A DNA stretch of 64,000 nucleotides from Parabacteroides sp. (GTDB taxonomy: Bacteria > Bacteroidota > Bacteroidia > Bacteroidales > Tannerellaceae), in the NCBI GenBank assembly GCA_017937385.1, contig JAGBDR010000035.1, forward strand, positions 1 to 64,000. Reading direction: 5' to 3'. Below the pieces are notes generated by a model that worked only from the letters and a program-made list of their open reading frames with translations, did not search any database and had not been told where the DNA came from. A program made the position numbers and the translations under genes. Below, in pieces: positions 26,901 through 35,529 of the stretch. Position 1 is the first letter of the stretch. Each line of letters starts with the position of its first letter.

Positions 26901-27143
26901 AATGAACAACATTCCGATTTTTGGGTAGCAAGCAAGGCTTATCTGAAAATACGAAACATCACGTTGGGATATACATTGCCTTCAGCATGGACAAAACTGG
27001 CTTACATGGACAGAGTCAGAATCTACGGCAGCTTGGAAAACTTCTTTACATTTACAAAATGGAAAGGATATGATCCTGAAGTGAATGGCATTACCTATCC
27101 GACAATGCGCCAAGCTGTAATCGGTGTCAATGTAACGTTCTAA
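23940..27143 (+). CDS. SusC family TonB-dependent outer-membrane transporter
   Basis: 1067 residues. A signal peptide (to about residue 31) precedes a carboxypeptidase-regulatory-like domain (residues 55-125: YTIKGVVEDQFGPITGANVV, GTTNGTITDMDGNFSL). The SusC motif region ALEEVVVVGYGTQKK leads into the plug (about 140-250), followed by the 22-strand barrel ending in VIGVNVTF. No STN domain, so signalling through an anti-sigma factor is not expected; the hybrid sensor at 15192 is the likely regulator. It forms the glycan import pore with the SusD at 27178. Expression appears subject to the invertible promoter at 23508-23841. Confidence 0.96.
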   Translation: MARDFKRFYVSRAMFLGASMFLASIGVASANPSVDTFGSNEPSPVVASPQQAKYTIKGVVEDQFGPITGANVVEKGTTNGTITDMDGNFSLEVAPNSILVVSFIGYKEQQIPVNNQKNVTIKLLEDSQALEEVVVVGYGTQKKVNLSGSVTSVNVSEMAESRPLTNISTALAGTAPGVQITSSNNLPSNNGDADIKVRGQGTLNNSSPLVIIDGVEGSLNSVSPQDVETVSVLKDAASSAIYGSRAANGVILITTKSGKSGKMKLDYTGYVSFQTLDKPYDVVSNYADYMEYLNEGMTNSNKPAPFSQNVINLWREKSKDPNGLNEYGIPNYLAYPNNDIFDVYETGVSHQHNLSASGGSEKITYYTSFNYLNNPGILENCGYERFSLRANIDSQVKDWLKLGVNLSGYTANTTPVSENINDIYTYGLTGGNPGIAYLDDQNRLGINANNEDDPQNATNNPYNRLRNTTGNIQTNTLKTRLYAILTPLKGLTIQGSYTYDYYDKYKENKPNFVPMYNFQTNSLYTDGVGQTSITNYNEKTFRNFMDATIRYERNFLDNRLSTNLMLGASQEQYKRQYFSASRKDLIDPSLGVIGGAIGDYSGSGNKTEWAMRSFFGRLNLGWEDKYLFEANLRADGSSRFLGDNRWGYFPSFSAAWRISEEAFMKDINWLDNLKIRASYGSLGNNTLGSNRDNDGNYTSQSLYAQTNYVLGRAVAMGLSQTAIANANLTWETTYVTNVGVDYNVLGNRLSGSVEFFNKRTEGILIDLPAPMVHGNATIPKQNAAQVTNKGLEFSANWSDKVGKDFSYNVGFNFTYIKNNVDKFKGDDASYDGARMLKEGLPIWSLYVREVDRIIQTDEDLALVQAMLDNPNVKGKVVFPYGTPQKGDILYKDLNGDGLVNDDDRVVIGNGKNPTFTYGMNLGFNWKGIDFSALLQGQAGIKDVYLSALYKSTVRQGYQLNADVIDGRWYEGRTDARYPRLLDYSDTRNEQHSDFWVASKAYLKIRNITLGYTLPSAWTKLAYMDRVRIYGSLENFFTFTKWKGYDPEVNGITYPTMRQAVIGVNVTF

Positions 27144-27177
27144 TCATGTTTGTTGAATTTATAAACAGAATTATAAA

Positions 27178-28893
27178 ATGAAAAAATATATTATGCCTTT
27201 TTTAGCAGCGCTCCTGGCATTGACAAGCTGCTACGATTTAGACAGGGCTCCTTACGACCAGTTGAGTTCTTCAACCTTTTGGCAGACGGAAGAGCAATGT
27301 AAGTCCGGTTTGATGGGCGTTTATGCCTCCTTGAAGAATACCGACTTGTATGGAAAAATGTTCATGATCGACGTGAATTCCGATGTCGCTGTCGGTTATG
27401 ACCAATATGAGGCACTTCAATTGGGGACTTGTACACCACGTACCGGTTTTCTGAATGGCAAATGGCAAAACGGTTACAATGCCGTCCAGCGTGCCAATCT
27501 GGCTATTCGGAGTATCGGGGAAGCTCCCATTGCTGAAGACGTAAAAAATAAAATGTTAGGGGAAGCCCGTTTCTTACGCGCGTTGATCTATTTCCATCTG
27601 ATGGACTATTTCGGAGGACTTCCGTTATATGACGAGACAACGAATCTGGAACAGGATTTCAACAACCTGATGAAACCCAGAAGTTCTTCCGAAGAAACAC
27701 GGGCATTTATTATCAACGATCTGGAAAAGGCCCTGAATGCCGGATTACCCGACAAGTGGGATGATGCCAATTACGGCCGTGTAACATTGACTGCTGTCCA
27801 GGCTCTGCTCGGCAAGGTGTATCTCTATAATAAGAATTACGAAAAGGCTATTGAAAACCTTGAAAAGTCAACTAACGGACATGAACTGTACAATAATTTT
27901 GCTGATCTGTTCAACTTGACGGGCCATACAAGTTCTGAAATGATTTTCTCCATCATCAATTTAGGAGGTACAGGCAATAACTACGGTATGCCATTGTGTT
28001 TCTATGCCGGTACTCGTAATTCTTACGGTAGTTGCTGGAATAACACGTTACCTTCTGTCAATCTGGTGGATATGTATGAATACAAAGACGGACGTCCATT
28101 TAACTGGGATGAGCTGTTCCCCGGTTATACAACAGATAACCAGGTTCGCGAACGAGTATTCAGATGCACAGTCAATGATGCCGGTTCTGAAATTTTGGAA
28201 AGACCGGCTGAAGCAGATCAAATTCTGGAAATGTGGAACCAGCGTGACCCGCGTTTAATGGCTACGGTTATTGCTCCTTACACGACCTACTTGGGATGGA
28301 ATCGTAACGAAGAGCGCCTGATGACATTTATCTTTGCAAAAAACCCCAAAGGTGATGTCGTAGCAGTAAATGAAAATAACGGTTTCATGCGTAATAACAA
28401 AGGTGGTTGGGAAACCTATTTCTGGAGAAAATTCGTTCCCGAAGGTGACTGGAACGGAGCGATTACGAACCGTGAACATACACCTGTCAACTTCCCGATT
28501 ATCCGTTTGGCGGACGTTTATCTGCTGCTGGCCGAATGTTACAACGAAATCGGAAATCAACCGAAAGCAGTCGAATATATCAATAAGGTCCGTGCCCGCG
28601 CCGGTATCGCATTGCTGAATAGCGGTCCTTCCTATCTGGCGGCCAACAGCAAAGATGAAGTGTTCCAGCGTATTTTCCGTGAAAGAGCTTATGAATTGGC
28701 TGGTGAAGGTATCCGTGACAGCGACCTGCGCCGTTGGAGATTATCACATGTTTTATTGAATCGTGAGGAATACGGTATCACCGGTAAACGCCTGTTGACT
28801 CGTGTATTCCGTGAAAATCGCGATTATCTGTGGCCGATTCCTGCTACTGAAATCGAGATCAATAACTCATTAGAACAGAATCCGAATTGGTAA
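27178..28893 (+). CDS. SusD/RagB family glycan-binding lipoprotein
   Basis: 571 residues. MKKYIMPFLAALLALTSC gives lipidation at Cys18. The N-terminal SusD-like part (ARFLRALIYFHLMDYFGGLPLYDE) carries TPR-like helices, and the C-terminal part has PIIRLADVYLLLAECYNEIGNQ and ERAYELAGEGIRDSDLRRW, both family signatures. Gap of 34 bases after susC. It binds the polysaccharide at the cell surface as the lid of the SusC pore. Closest functional neighbours are the lyase operon on the left and the GH2 gene on the right. Confidence 0.95.
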   Translation: MKKYIMPFLAALLALTSCYDLDRAPYDQLSSSTFWQTEEQCKSGLMGVYASLKNTDLYGKMFMIDVNSDVAVGYDQYEALQLGTCTPRTGFLNGKWQNGYNAVQRANLAIRSIGEAPIAEDVKNKMLGEARFLRALIYFHLMDYFGGLPLYDETTNLEQDFNNLMKPRSSSEETRAFIINDLEKALNAGLPDKWDDANYGRVTLTAVQALLGKVYLYNKNYEKAIENLEKSTNGHELYNNFADLFNLTGHTSSEMIFSIINLGGTGNNYGMPLCFYAGTRNSYGSCWNNTLPSVNLVDMYEYKDGRPFNWDELFPGYTTDNQVRERVFRCTVNDAGSEILERPAEADQILEMWNQRDPRLMATVIAPYTTYLGWNRNEERLMTFIFAKNPKGDVVAVNENNGFMRNNKGGWETYFWRKFVPEGDWNGAITNREHTPVNFPIIRLADVYLLLAECYNEIGNQPKAVEYINKVRARAGIALLNSGPSYLAANSKDEVFQRIFRERAYELAGEGIRDSDLRRWRLSHVLLNREEYGITGKRLLTRVFRENRDYLWPIPATEIEINNSLEQNPNW

Positions 28894-28916
28894 TCACCCT
28901 TTAAGAATTTAGGAAG

Positions 28917-29137
28917 TGTGTCAAAAAGCGCTGTAGGCGCTTCGCATGATAGCCCCAGGTTTCAATCTGGGGGAAGGTGTATCCCGCGTTGTGTTTGTAC
29001 CCTGTAAGGGTACTGCAATGAATATAAGATATTTACGCATAGCAGCACCCTTACAGGGTGCCAACGGGGTACGGGAACTACCCCCCGGGGTTGAAACCCC
29101 GGGCTATTAAGCGAAGCGCCTACAGCGCTTTTTGAAC
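28917..29137 (-). repeat. Composite palindromic repeat element, copy B
   Basis: Same design as copy A but in reverse orientation. The outer arms GTGTCAAAAAGCGCTGTAGG and the right-end complement lead into AGCCCCAGG and CCCCGGG hairpins. The inner arms TACCCTGTAAGGGTACTGC and GCAGCACCCTTACAGGGTG lie at about 28997-29062. It begins 24 bases after the susD stop and may also end that transcript. Confidence 0.85.
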
Positions 29138-29280
29138 ATCAAATTTTTGGGAGAACATGGGACTTGGTGCAAACACAGTATTATGAATAATGCCTGTTTT
29201 ACAGCCATATTCACGCAGCTGCCATTGATAAACAACCTTGTTCCCAAATCAAACGTGAGTTCTTGTAAAAGTACAGATTT

Positions 29281-29390
29281 TACTTGATACGGAAAAGGGA
29301 AAATGCACGAAATCGGTCGTCGTTGTATGTTTTTTGATACAGCGACGACCGATTTCGTGCATTTTGGGTATTAGAAATACCCGTATCAGA
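29281..29390. terminator. Very large hairpin between susD-1 and GH2
   Basis: Arms 29300-29328 and 29337-29365 form a 29-bp stem with one G-T pair and an 8-base loop gttttttg. A weaker outer pair TGATACGG/CCGTATCA and a small gggtatt/aatacccc hairpin flank it. It lies between the susD-1 end and the GH2 stop. It is long for a simple terminator and may be a structured element or a palindromic repeat. Confidence 0.6.
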
Positions 29391-29424
29391 TAAAAATTTC
29401 CCTTGGCAAGAACACAAGGACTTT

Positions 29425-31461
29425 CTACTTCACCGTCCAGGCGACCTTGTCGCCTACCGGATTCTTCTTTTGGGTGGAGCGGGCCTCTATCGTGTTCTCT
29501 CCCGCTTGCAAAGCGACACCTTTCCATTCGAAGGTCGCATATTCGTCCGGCTTTTGCCGGCCGAGGCTTTTGCCGTTTACAAACAATTCGACTTCCGGCT
29601 GGTTGGAAAAGATCATGATGTCTGTTACCGCCAAGGAGCGGTCGCGGTGACGGCGGTTTGCAATATAGACGAACGGTTCGTCTTCGTTCCAGTTCGCTTT
29701 ATAGAAATAGAAAGCATCCTTCTTCACTTTGCGATCAAAAGTCACCAGGCCTTTGTCGTTGATACCGGGTCGGTCGCCCTCCACACGGTGGGCAGCACCG
29801 AAATCGAACAGATTCCAGATAAAAGAGCCCCAAACGAACGGACGTTCCGCCAAGGCTTTCCAGTTGCCGATGTGGTAATAGGTCTGATAGTTCTCCGGAT
29901 GCCACCAACCGGAAGCGATTCCCCGCTTCACGGAATCCTGCTGGTGGTAGATACTTGCACCTGCTCCATACTCGCTGATGGCAATCTTATATTCCGGATG
30001 TGCCTTGTGGTTGGCGTCCAGCCATTTCCCCATATCGGAAGGAGAACCGCCATACCAACCGAAATACTGGTTCCAGGCAATCACATCCGTTACCTTGTTT
30101 ATGCCATCGTCATAAGAAAGGAAGCTGGCAGATGTCGTCAGACGGGTCGGATCCTCCTGATGCGCCAAGGCGTTCAGTTCCTCGATATATTCGGTCGGGT
30201 TGTCACCGATGGTTTTCAACTCATTGAACAATCCCCAGAAACAAATCGACGGATGGTTATAATGCTGGCGGATCAACTCTTTCAACTGCTCTTTCCCGTT
30301 CTCGCGGAAAGAGGGCTGGTTGATATAGCCCTGGTCTTGGTAACCGCCCGGCCCGATCTGCGGGATTTCAGCCCACGTGACGATACCATATCGATCCATC
30401 AGATCATAAAAATAGGTCGCTTGCGGATAGTGGGCGAGACGAACGGCATTGGTCCCCATCTCGACCATAATGGCGGCATCCTCCTCATGATGCATCTTGT
30501 AAAGCGCATTTCCCCTTTCTGCCCGATCCTGATGGCGGCATACGCCTTTCAATTTCAGATGTTCGCCATTCAGGAAGAAACCTTTCTCGGCATCTACATG
30601 ATAATAGCGCAAACCTAACGGTTGCACGACTCGATCGATGACCCGGTCTTCGGAGAAGAGGGAGATTTCCGCCTTATACATAAACGGATCTTTACGGCCG
30701 TTCCAAAGATGAGGGTTCCGGATAGTCAAATCCATGCCGGCTGTGGCCCAGTCATGAGCCTCTACCGTAACGTTTATATCCTGCTGTTGGACGAGCTTAT
30801 CACGCTCCCAGATCTTGACGTTCACTCTTACGGGCTGTGCCGTCTCACTGCCATTGGAGACAAGCACTTTTGCCCTTACATCGGCCTGCTCTTTCGTGAC
30901 CTTCTTCTGAATCAGATAAACACCGGGAGAAGCATAATCGGTGAGTGAGATATTGACCGGATCCGTAATAATCAGGTTCACATCCCGGTAAATCCCTCCA
31001 TAGAAGTTGAAATCGCCGACCAACGGCATGACGTCCTGTTGCAAGGCGTTGTTGACCTTCACCAAGATCCGGTTGTCGGCACCATATTTCACCCGATCGG
31101 TAATCTCGAATACAAACGCGCCATATCCACCTCGATGTTCACCGATATGGACATCATCGATGAAAACATTCGTGACCGTATTGGCCCCTTCAAAACGCAG
31201 GAAAAGCCGCTTGCCTTTCCATTCGGGTTTTACAAACAACGTTTTGGTATAGTTACCCATCCCCCGATAGTAATCCTGTTTACCGGAAAGGGCATCGCCG
31301 CTGTTCCAGGTATGGGGCAGATTCACCCGTTCTTCACTTTTAGGCTGTACTTGATGGGAGAAGCGGAACATCCAGTTTTCGTTCAACAGGATTTCCTTAC
31401 GTTCCGCAAAGACTGAAGTGCTGATAAAAAGAAGTATCAGACTAAAGATAGTGTGTCTCAT
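29425..31461 (-). CDS. GH2 family glycoside hydrolase (beta-galactosidase-like)
   Basis: About 678 residues. The start at 31461 gives the signal peptide MRHTIFSLILLFISTSVFA; longer starts overlap the promoter box at 31489. Jelly-roll sugar-binding domain (residues 20-180), immunoglobulin-like domain (about 185-290), then the TIM barrel with the acid/base Glu in CFWGLFNELKT and the nucleophile Glu in IAISEYGAG. A C-terminal beta domain follows (EVELFVNGKSLGRQ, ENTIEARS). Periplasmic. Beta-galactosidase is the default call; beta-glucuronidase would suit the uronate theme but the deciding residues cannot be judged here. Own promoter, opposite strand to susCD-1. Confidence 0.88.
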   Translation of the reverse strand: MRHTIFSLILLFISTSVFAERKEILLNENWMFRFSHQVQPKSEERVNLPHTWNSGDALSGKQDYYRGMGNYTKTLFVKPEWKGKRLFLRFEGANTVTNVFIDDVHIGEHRGGYGAFVFEITDRVKYGADNRILVKVNNALQQDVMPLVGDFNFYGGIYRDVNLIITDPVNISLTDYASPGVYLIQKKVTKEQADVRAKVLVSNGSETAQPVRVNVKIWERDKLVQQQDINVTVEAHDWATAGMDLTIRNPHLWNGRKDPFMYKAEISLFSEDRVIDRVVQPLGLRYYHVDAEKGFFLNGEHLKLKGVCRHQDRAERGNALYKMHHEEDAAIMVEMGTNAVRLAHYPQATYFYDLMDRYGIVTWAEIPQIGPGGYQDQGYINQPSFRENGKEQLKELIRQHYNHPSICFWGLFNELKTIGDNPTEYIEELNALAHQEDPTRLTTSASFLSYDDGINKVTDVIAWNQYFGWYGGSPSDMGKWLDANHKAHPEYKIAISEYGAGASIYHQQDSVKRGIASGWWHPENYQTYYHIGNWKALAERPFVWGSFIWNLFDFGAAHRVEGDRPGINDKGLVTFDRKVKKDAFYFYKANWNEDEPFVYIANRRHRDRSLAVTDIMIFSNQPEVELFVNGKSLGRQKPDEYATFEWKGVALQAGENTIEARSTQKKNPVGDKVAWTVK

Positions 31462-31488
31462 GTTTACCATTATTCTTAAATTATGCCT

Positions 31489-31496
31489 CAAAAGTA
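31489..31496 (-). promoter_or_regulatory. Promoter -7 box for GH2 gene
   Basis: TACTTTTG on the minus strand, 27 bases upstream of the chosen start. Confidence 0.6.
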
Positions 31497-31572
31497 AGGG
31501 ATTGGCAACAAAAAGACAGGCACAATTTGTCTATTAGGATGGGTAGATTTGTCCGAGGGCGGGGATTTAAGG

Positions 31573-31640
31573 ATTTATGATTTATAATTTATGATTTATG
31601 CGCACAGAAAATCATAAATCATAAATTATAAATCATAAAT
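31573..31640. terminator. AT-rich 28-bp perfect hairpin
   Basis: Arms 31573-31600 and 31613-31640 are perfectly complementary and built of repeated ATTTATGATTTATAA phrases, with a 12-base loop. It lies 6 bases past the stop of the receptor gene on the minus strand. It has almost no G or C, so it is an atypical terminator. Confidence 0.65.
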
Positions 31641-31646
31641 TTCTCC

Positions 31647-34190
31647 TTACATCGACTGTTCGCCCCCACCGGAACTTTCGCCTCCGCTCTTGGAGTCGTC
31701 GTTGCTGATACCGCGGCGAACTTTCTTGATCTGGCCTTTCATCGTACCGAAACGGTAGGAAACGCTCAGACGGAACTCACGCGCACTGCGCCAGTTGGTC
31801 GAAACATCCCGGAAGCCGGTGCCTTCGGTTGTTGTTTCCATCTTCATGGTCTTCCAGAACGGATTCTGTGCTCCTAAGGAGACAGAAAGTTTCTTCTTCA
31901 GGAAGTCCTTGCTGATGTTGATACCGGCATGATAGAACGGAGACATCTTGCCCTGCAACTGTACCCACGGGCTGAAATAACCGCCATGCAAGTTGATACG
32001 GAAATCTTTCGGAAGCGTGAATTGTGAACCGGCAAATACACGGCCGCTCCACCCATGGTTGCTCATGCCCAGGTCAGAAGCTTTCATATCCGTATAATCG
32101 GCTCCTGCGTTCATATAAATACGGAACCAGGTGGTCGGCGACCAGTTCCCATAAATGAACATACCGACTTGCTGCTTTTTCCCGATGTTGTCATACGTAT
32201 TCCACAAAGCCCCGTTATATTGAGAACGCGGGTCGCTTTCCGGGAAAGCAGCCGTGGTCGTATAACGTTCGATCGCGTTGTTCACAAACGTATAACTCAA
32301 ACTGGCATTGACGCTGAATTTCTGCGTGAACTTGCTGAAGTTCAAATTCACATTGTTACTCTTTTCAGAATCCAGATTCGGATTACCTTGCGAGATGTTC
32401 TGCGGGTTCACGTCGTTGATATACGGGTTCAAGAACCAGATACCCGGCCGCTGGATACGCATATTATAACCCAAACGAACCTGGGATGACATATCCATTT
32501 GGTAAGTCAATGTCGCATTCGGAACCACATCGAAATAATTCGTACTGAAATCCATCTCCGGAGCTTTGGCGAACTCCGCGTTCAAACTGGTTCCTTCCGC
32601 ACGGACACCGGCCTTCATACCGAACTTGCCCAAACGTACAAGGTAGCCTAAATAGGCGGAATAAATATGTTGCACATGACGGAACTGGCTGTTCACGCGT
32701 GAGCGGTCTTCCCAAATGTTTGTCGAGTCGTTGAACACCTGTTCCAGCGTGTTGCTCTTGTTCTGCCGGTTGATATACTTGACGCCCGCTTCAACCGTAT
32801 GGTTCTTGAAAATCGGCGTCGTATAGTCCACCTGCCCTGTATGCTCTACCGTAGAGGCATCGTTAATATTCCATTTCGGATATTCGCCGGACAGATAATA
32901 ATAGCCGTCCAAGACATTCACCTCCGTCCGTCCTTCATTGTCGTTCGGCGACTGGCTGAAACGATAAGAAAGTGTCAGCAATTCGTCTTTCTTACTGGTC
33001 GAATGCTGGAAATCGACATTCACATCGGTCGAACCGAAAGTACCTTCCGATACACTGTTACGATGGAATTTATAAATAGGGGAATCATTGGGATCACCCC
33101 CATAAGAAAGCGTATTCAATTTGGCATCCAGTTCGGAAAGGCTCTTGTGATTTCCTCTGAAAAGGTTCACACCTACACTCAACAAGTTCAAGGTGTCAAT
33201 TTCATAACTGCCTTCCAGATACCCGTATTGGAACGGTCCTTTGTTCTTGCTACGCCCTTTTTCCATCAATTGGGTCGGGTTCCCTTCCGCCAACATATCC
33301 GCATCGGTAAAACGTTCGCTATAGGAATCGTTCCACGGAGAGTTGCGATAATTATACCCGTAATTGGCCGTTACCCCCAACTTACCGGCTTTCAGAGAAA
33401 CATAACCACCGCCTCCGAAACTGCCTAATGTACTGGCATTGGCACGGACCGTACCCGTATATCCCTGCAACGCATTCTTGGTCGTGATGATATTGATGAT
33501 ACCTCCCACGCCTTCCGCGTCATACTTGGAACCCGGATCGGTAATGACCTCGATATTCTTGATGGAGCTTGCCGGCATACTCTTCAACACGTCCGACGCA
33601 TTGCTGCCGCTCAACAGGTTAGAAGGTTTTCCGTTCATATAAATCTTATAATTGGAAGAACCTTTCAACTGGATATTGTCTTCCCCGTCAACCGTCACCA
33701 TCGGCACTTTGCGGAACATTTCCAACGCATTGCTGGTCTTCGTTTCCGGGTCGTCTTCCAGGTTATAGGTCAGCTTATCCACCTCGACCTTCACCAACGG
33801 CTTTTGCGCTACGACGGTCACTTCTTTCAGTTGTTGTGTGTCGTCATTCAAAAACAATTTGCCGAAATCCAGCACTTTTTTCCCTTCAGACAATGTGAAC
33901 GTCTTCTTGGACGGGATTTTTCCCAAAGACTCCATCGTCATCACATACTTACCGGGCTTGTTCATCGTTGCCGTAAACTTGCCTTCATCATCACAAGCCA
34001 ACAATTTCACAGGATTCTGTGGCGCGGATGCCAACGCGATCCTCAATGTGGCATAAGGTACCGACTCATTGGATAAAGAGTCCACTACTTGCCCTTTTAT
34101 CGTAAAGGCAGCTGATCCACTTCCGCTTTGCGCAAATACAGACGCAGACACGAATAATATCAGTACTAAGTAGAGTAGTTTTCCTTTCAT
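31647..34190 (-). CDS. Outer-membrane beta-barrel receptor family protein (TonB-dependent receptor-like)
   Basis: About 847 residues from MKGKLLYLVLILFVSASVFA (signal peptide); an in-frame ATG at 34226 is closer to the promoter but less like a signal. A carboxypeptidase-regulatory-like domain (FTIKGQVVDSLSNESVPYAT) and a plug domain with VDKLTYNLEDDPETKTSNAL and IKNIEVITDPGSKYDAEGVG precede the OMP_b-brl_3 barrel. The end is Gly/Ser-rich (SGGESSGGGEQ), unlike classic receptors that end in an aromatic. No SusD or glycosidase is attached. Probably a peptide, metal or unknown ligand transporter; ligand not assignable. Confidence 0.88.
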   Translation of the reverse strand: MKGKLLYLVLILFVSASVFAQSGSGSAAFTIKGQVVDSLSNESVPYATLRIALASAPQNPVKLLACDDEGKFTATMNKPGKYVMTMESLGKIPSKKTFTLSEGKKVLDFGKLFLNDDTQQLKEVTVVAQKPLVKVEVDKLTYNLEDDPETKTSNALEMFRKVPMVTVDGEDNIQLKGSSNYKIYMNGKPSNLLSGSNASDVLKSMPASSIKNIEVITDPGSKYDAEGVGGIINIITTKNALQGYTGTVRANASTLGSFGGGGYVSLKAGKLGVTANYGYNYRNSPWNDSYSERFTDADMLAEGNPTQLMEKGRSKNKGPFQYGYLEGSYEIDTLNLLSVGVNLFRGNHKSLSELDAKLNTLSYGGDPNDSPIYKFHRNSVSEGTFGSTDVNVDFQHSTSKKDELLTLSYRFSQSPNDNEGRTEVNVLDGYYYLSGEYPKWNINDASTVEHTGQVDYTTPIFKNHTVEAGVKYINRQNKSNTLEQVFNDSTNIWEDRSRVNSQFRHVQHIYSAYLGYLVRLGKFGMKAGVRAEGTSLNAEFAKAPEMDFSTNYFDVVPNATLTYQMDMSSQVRLGYNMRIQRPGIWFLNPYINDVNPQNISQGNPNLDSEKSNNVNLNFSKFTQKFSVNASLSYTFVNNAIERYTTTAAFPESDPRSQYNGALWNTYDNIGKKQQVGMFIYGNWSPTTWFRIYMNAGADYTDMKASDLGMSNHGWSGRVFAGSQFTLPKDFRINLHGGYFSPWVQLQGKMSPFYHAGINISKDFLKKKLSVSLGAQNPFWKTMKMETTTEGTGFRDVSTNWRSAREFRLSVSYRFGTMKGQIKKVRRGISNDDSKSGGESSGGGEQSM

Positions 34191-34240
34191 TAAATTAAAG
34201 AATTTAGATATTACCGATTTAAACAAATTAAAAACAGTTG

Positions 34241-34248
34241 CAAATGTA
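34241..34248 (-). promoter_or_regulatory. Promoter -7 box for receptor gene
   Basis: TACATTTG on the minus strand, 50 bases before the ATG at 34190, divergent from the nitroreductase promoter. Confidence 0.55.
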
Positions 34249-34332
34249 ACTTTATCTACGAACCATTCGTATATTTAGGGTTTAAAGAATTGTAAAAGTT
34301 GTATTTTGGTGTTCGATTTCTGCATATTTCAC

Positions 34333-34340
34333 TATTTTTG
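34333..34340 (+). promoter_or_regulatory. Promoter -7 box for nitroreductase gene
   Basis: TATTTTTG, 29 bases before the ATG at 34370. Confidence 0.6.
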
Positions 34341-34369
34341 TAGAAATCAAGCATAAAAAGAACAAGTTT

Positions 34370-35005
34370 ATGAGAAAATTATCATTCATTTTTATCGCAT
34401 TGTTACTCATCACGACTATGCAAGCACAGGATTTGAAAACAATCAAATTAAACGCGCCCGACAAGAGCCGGGGCAGCTCCGTCATGAAAGCGCTATCCGA
34501 CCGCCATTCCGACCGGGAATATGCAGCTAAGGAGCTTTCCTTACAAGATCTGTCGGATTTGTTATGGGCGGCAAACGGCATCAACCGTCCGGATGGAAAA
34601 CGCACGGCTCCTTCGGCTCTGAACAAACAGGACATCGATATTTATGTTATCCTGAAAGCGGGCGCTTACCGGTATGATGCCCAGGCCAACAGCCTGCAAC
34701 CTGTCGCAAAAGGCGATCACCGCGCCGCTGTTGCCGGCGGTCAGGAGTTTGTCAAATCGGCTCCGGTCAGCTTAGTACTCGTTTCCGACCTTTCCCGTTT
34801 CGGAAACATGGCCGACCACACCAAGCTGATGGCAGCTGTCGATGCCGGTATCGTCTGCCAGAACATCAATGTCTTCTGCGCTTCCGTCGGCCTGGCAACC
34901 GTTCCCCGCGCCACCATGGATCAAGCCGCTTTGAAACGGATTTTGAAACTAACGGACAACCAATTGCCGATCATGAACAATCCGGTAGGTTATCCGCAGA
35001 AATAG
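34370..35005 (+). CDS. Exported nitroreductase family protein (SagB/ThcOx-like)
   Basis: 211 residues with a signal peptide ending near TTMQAQ. FMN-dependent nitroreductase fold: SDRHSDREYAAKELSLQDLS at the start of the domain, LLWAANGINRPDGKRTAPSA as the FMN-site loop, and DAGIVCQNINVFCASVGLAT for the helix at the dimer interface. It ends NNPVGYPQK. Secreted members are common in Bacteroidales and their substrates are unknown. Single gene with its own promoter. Confidence 0.88.
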   Translation: MRKLSFIFIALLLITTMQAQDLKTIKLNAPDKSRGSSVMKALSDRHSDREYAAKELSLQDLSDLLWAANGINRPDGKRTAPSALNKQDIDIYVILKAGAYRYDAQANSLQPVAKGDHRAAVAGGQEFVKSAPVSLVLVSDLSRFGNMADHTKLMAAVDAGIVCQNINVFCASVGLATVPRATMDQAALKRILKLTDNQLPIMNNPVGYPQK

Positions 35006-35529
35006 AAGAAAAAGCGGACCTTATTGTAGATTATGGTTTCTTTAACAGGAATATACATCCTTTACCAATAGCTTAAAAATCCGTTTCTGACGGGTAAAAA
35101 AAGGAAAATCAGCCGTGAGGTGCGCAGTTTTTTGCCACAAAGTCGGTCTTTATCGCCATGAAGTCCGACTTCATAAACTCTGACGACCGTCCTCCCAGTA
35201 ACGAAGACGGTCGTCAGGACGATGAAGACGGTCGTCACGGAGAAAAAAACGGCAATTTCTTTTTTAAATATACGGAAACCACATCGCATTCGTTTTGCTA
35301 CAAGCGATTCTCCAAGAGTTCAGCTTTTCCAACTTGTCAGGATTTCCGGCTTTTCAGAAACACAAAAAGCCGCTTTCGCAATTTCTTGCCGACCTCATTT
35401 TACCAATTGTTCATCTATACCGGTTTGATAGCACAAAAAGTCAGACCGAACTTGTCTGAAATTTCTTTCAAAATAGAAAAACACCTAAAAAGGGGATATT
35501 GTCAATTTTAACAGAAAGATTTGCGACTA
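35006..35529. other. Intergenic region with GACGGTCGTC repeats
   Basis: No gene supported. TGACGACCGTC (35181-35191) is followed by two direct copies of its complement GACGGTCGTCA (35206-35216 and 35227-35237), so alternative hairpins are possible. A small ATGAAGT/ACTTCAT hairpin lies at 35158-35174. The remainder up to the invertible segment shows nothing recognisable. Confidence 0.5.

Noticed and set aside
35158..35511. A 117-codon frame in the GACGGTCGTC repeat region
   Set aside because: Composition is low-complexity at the start, there is no domain, and the frame arises from the repeated motif.
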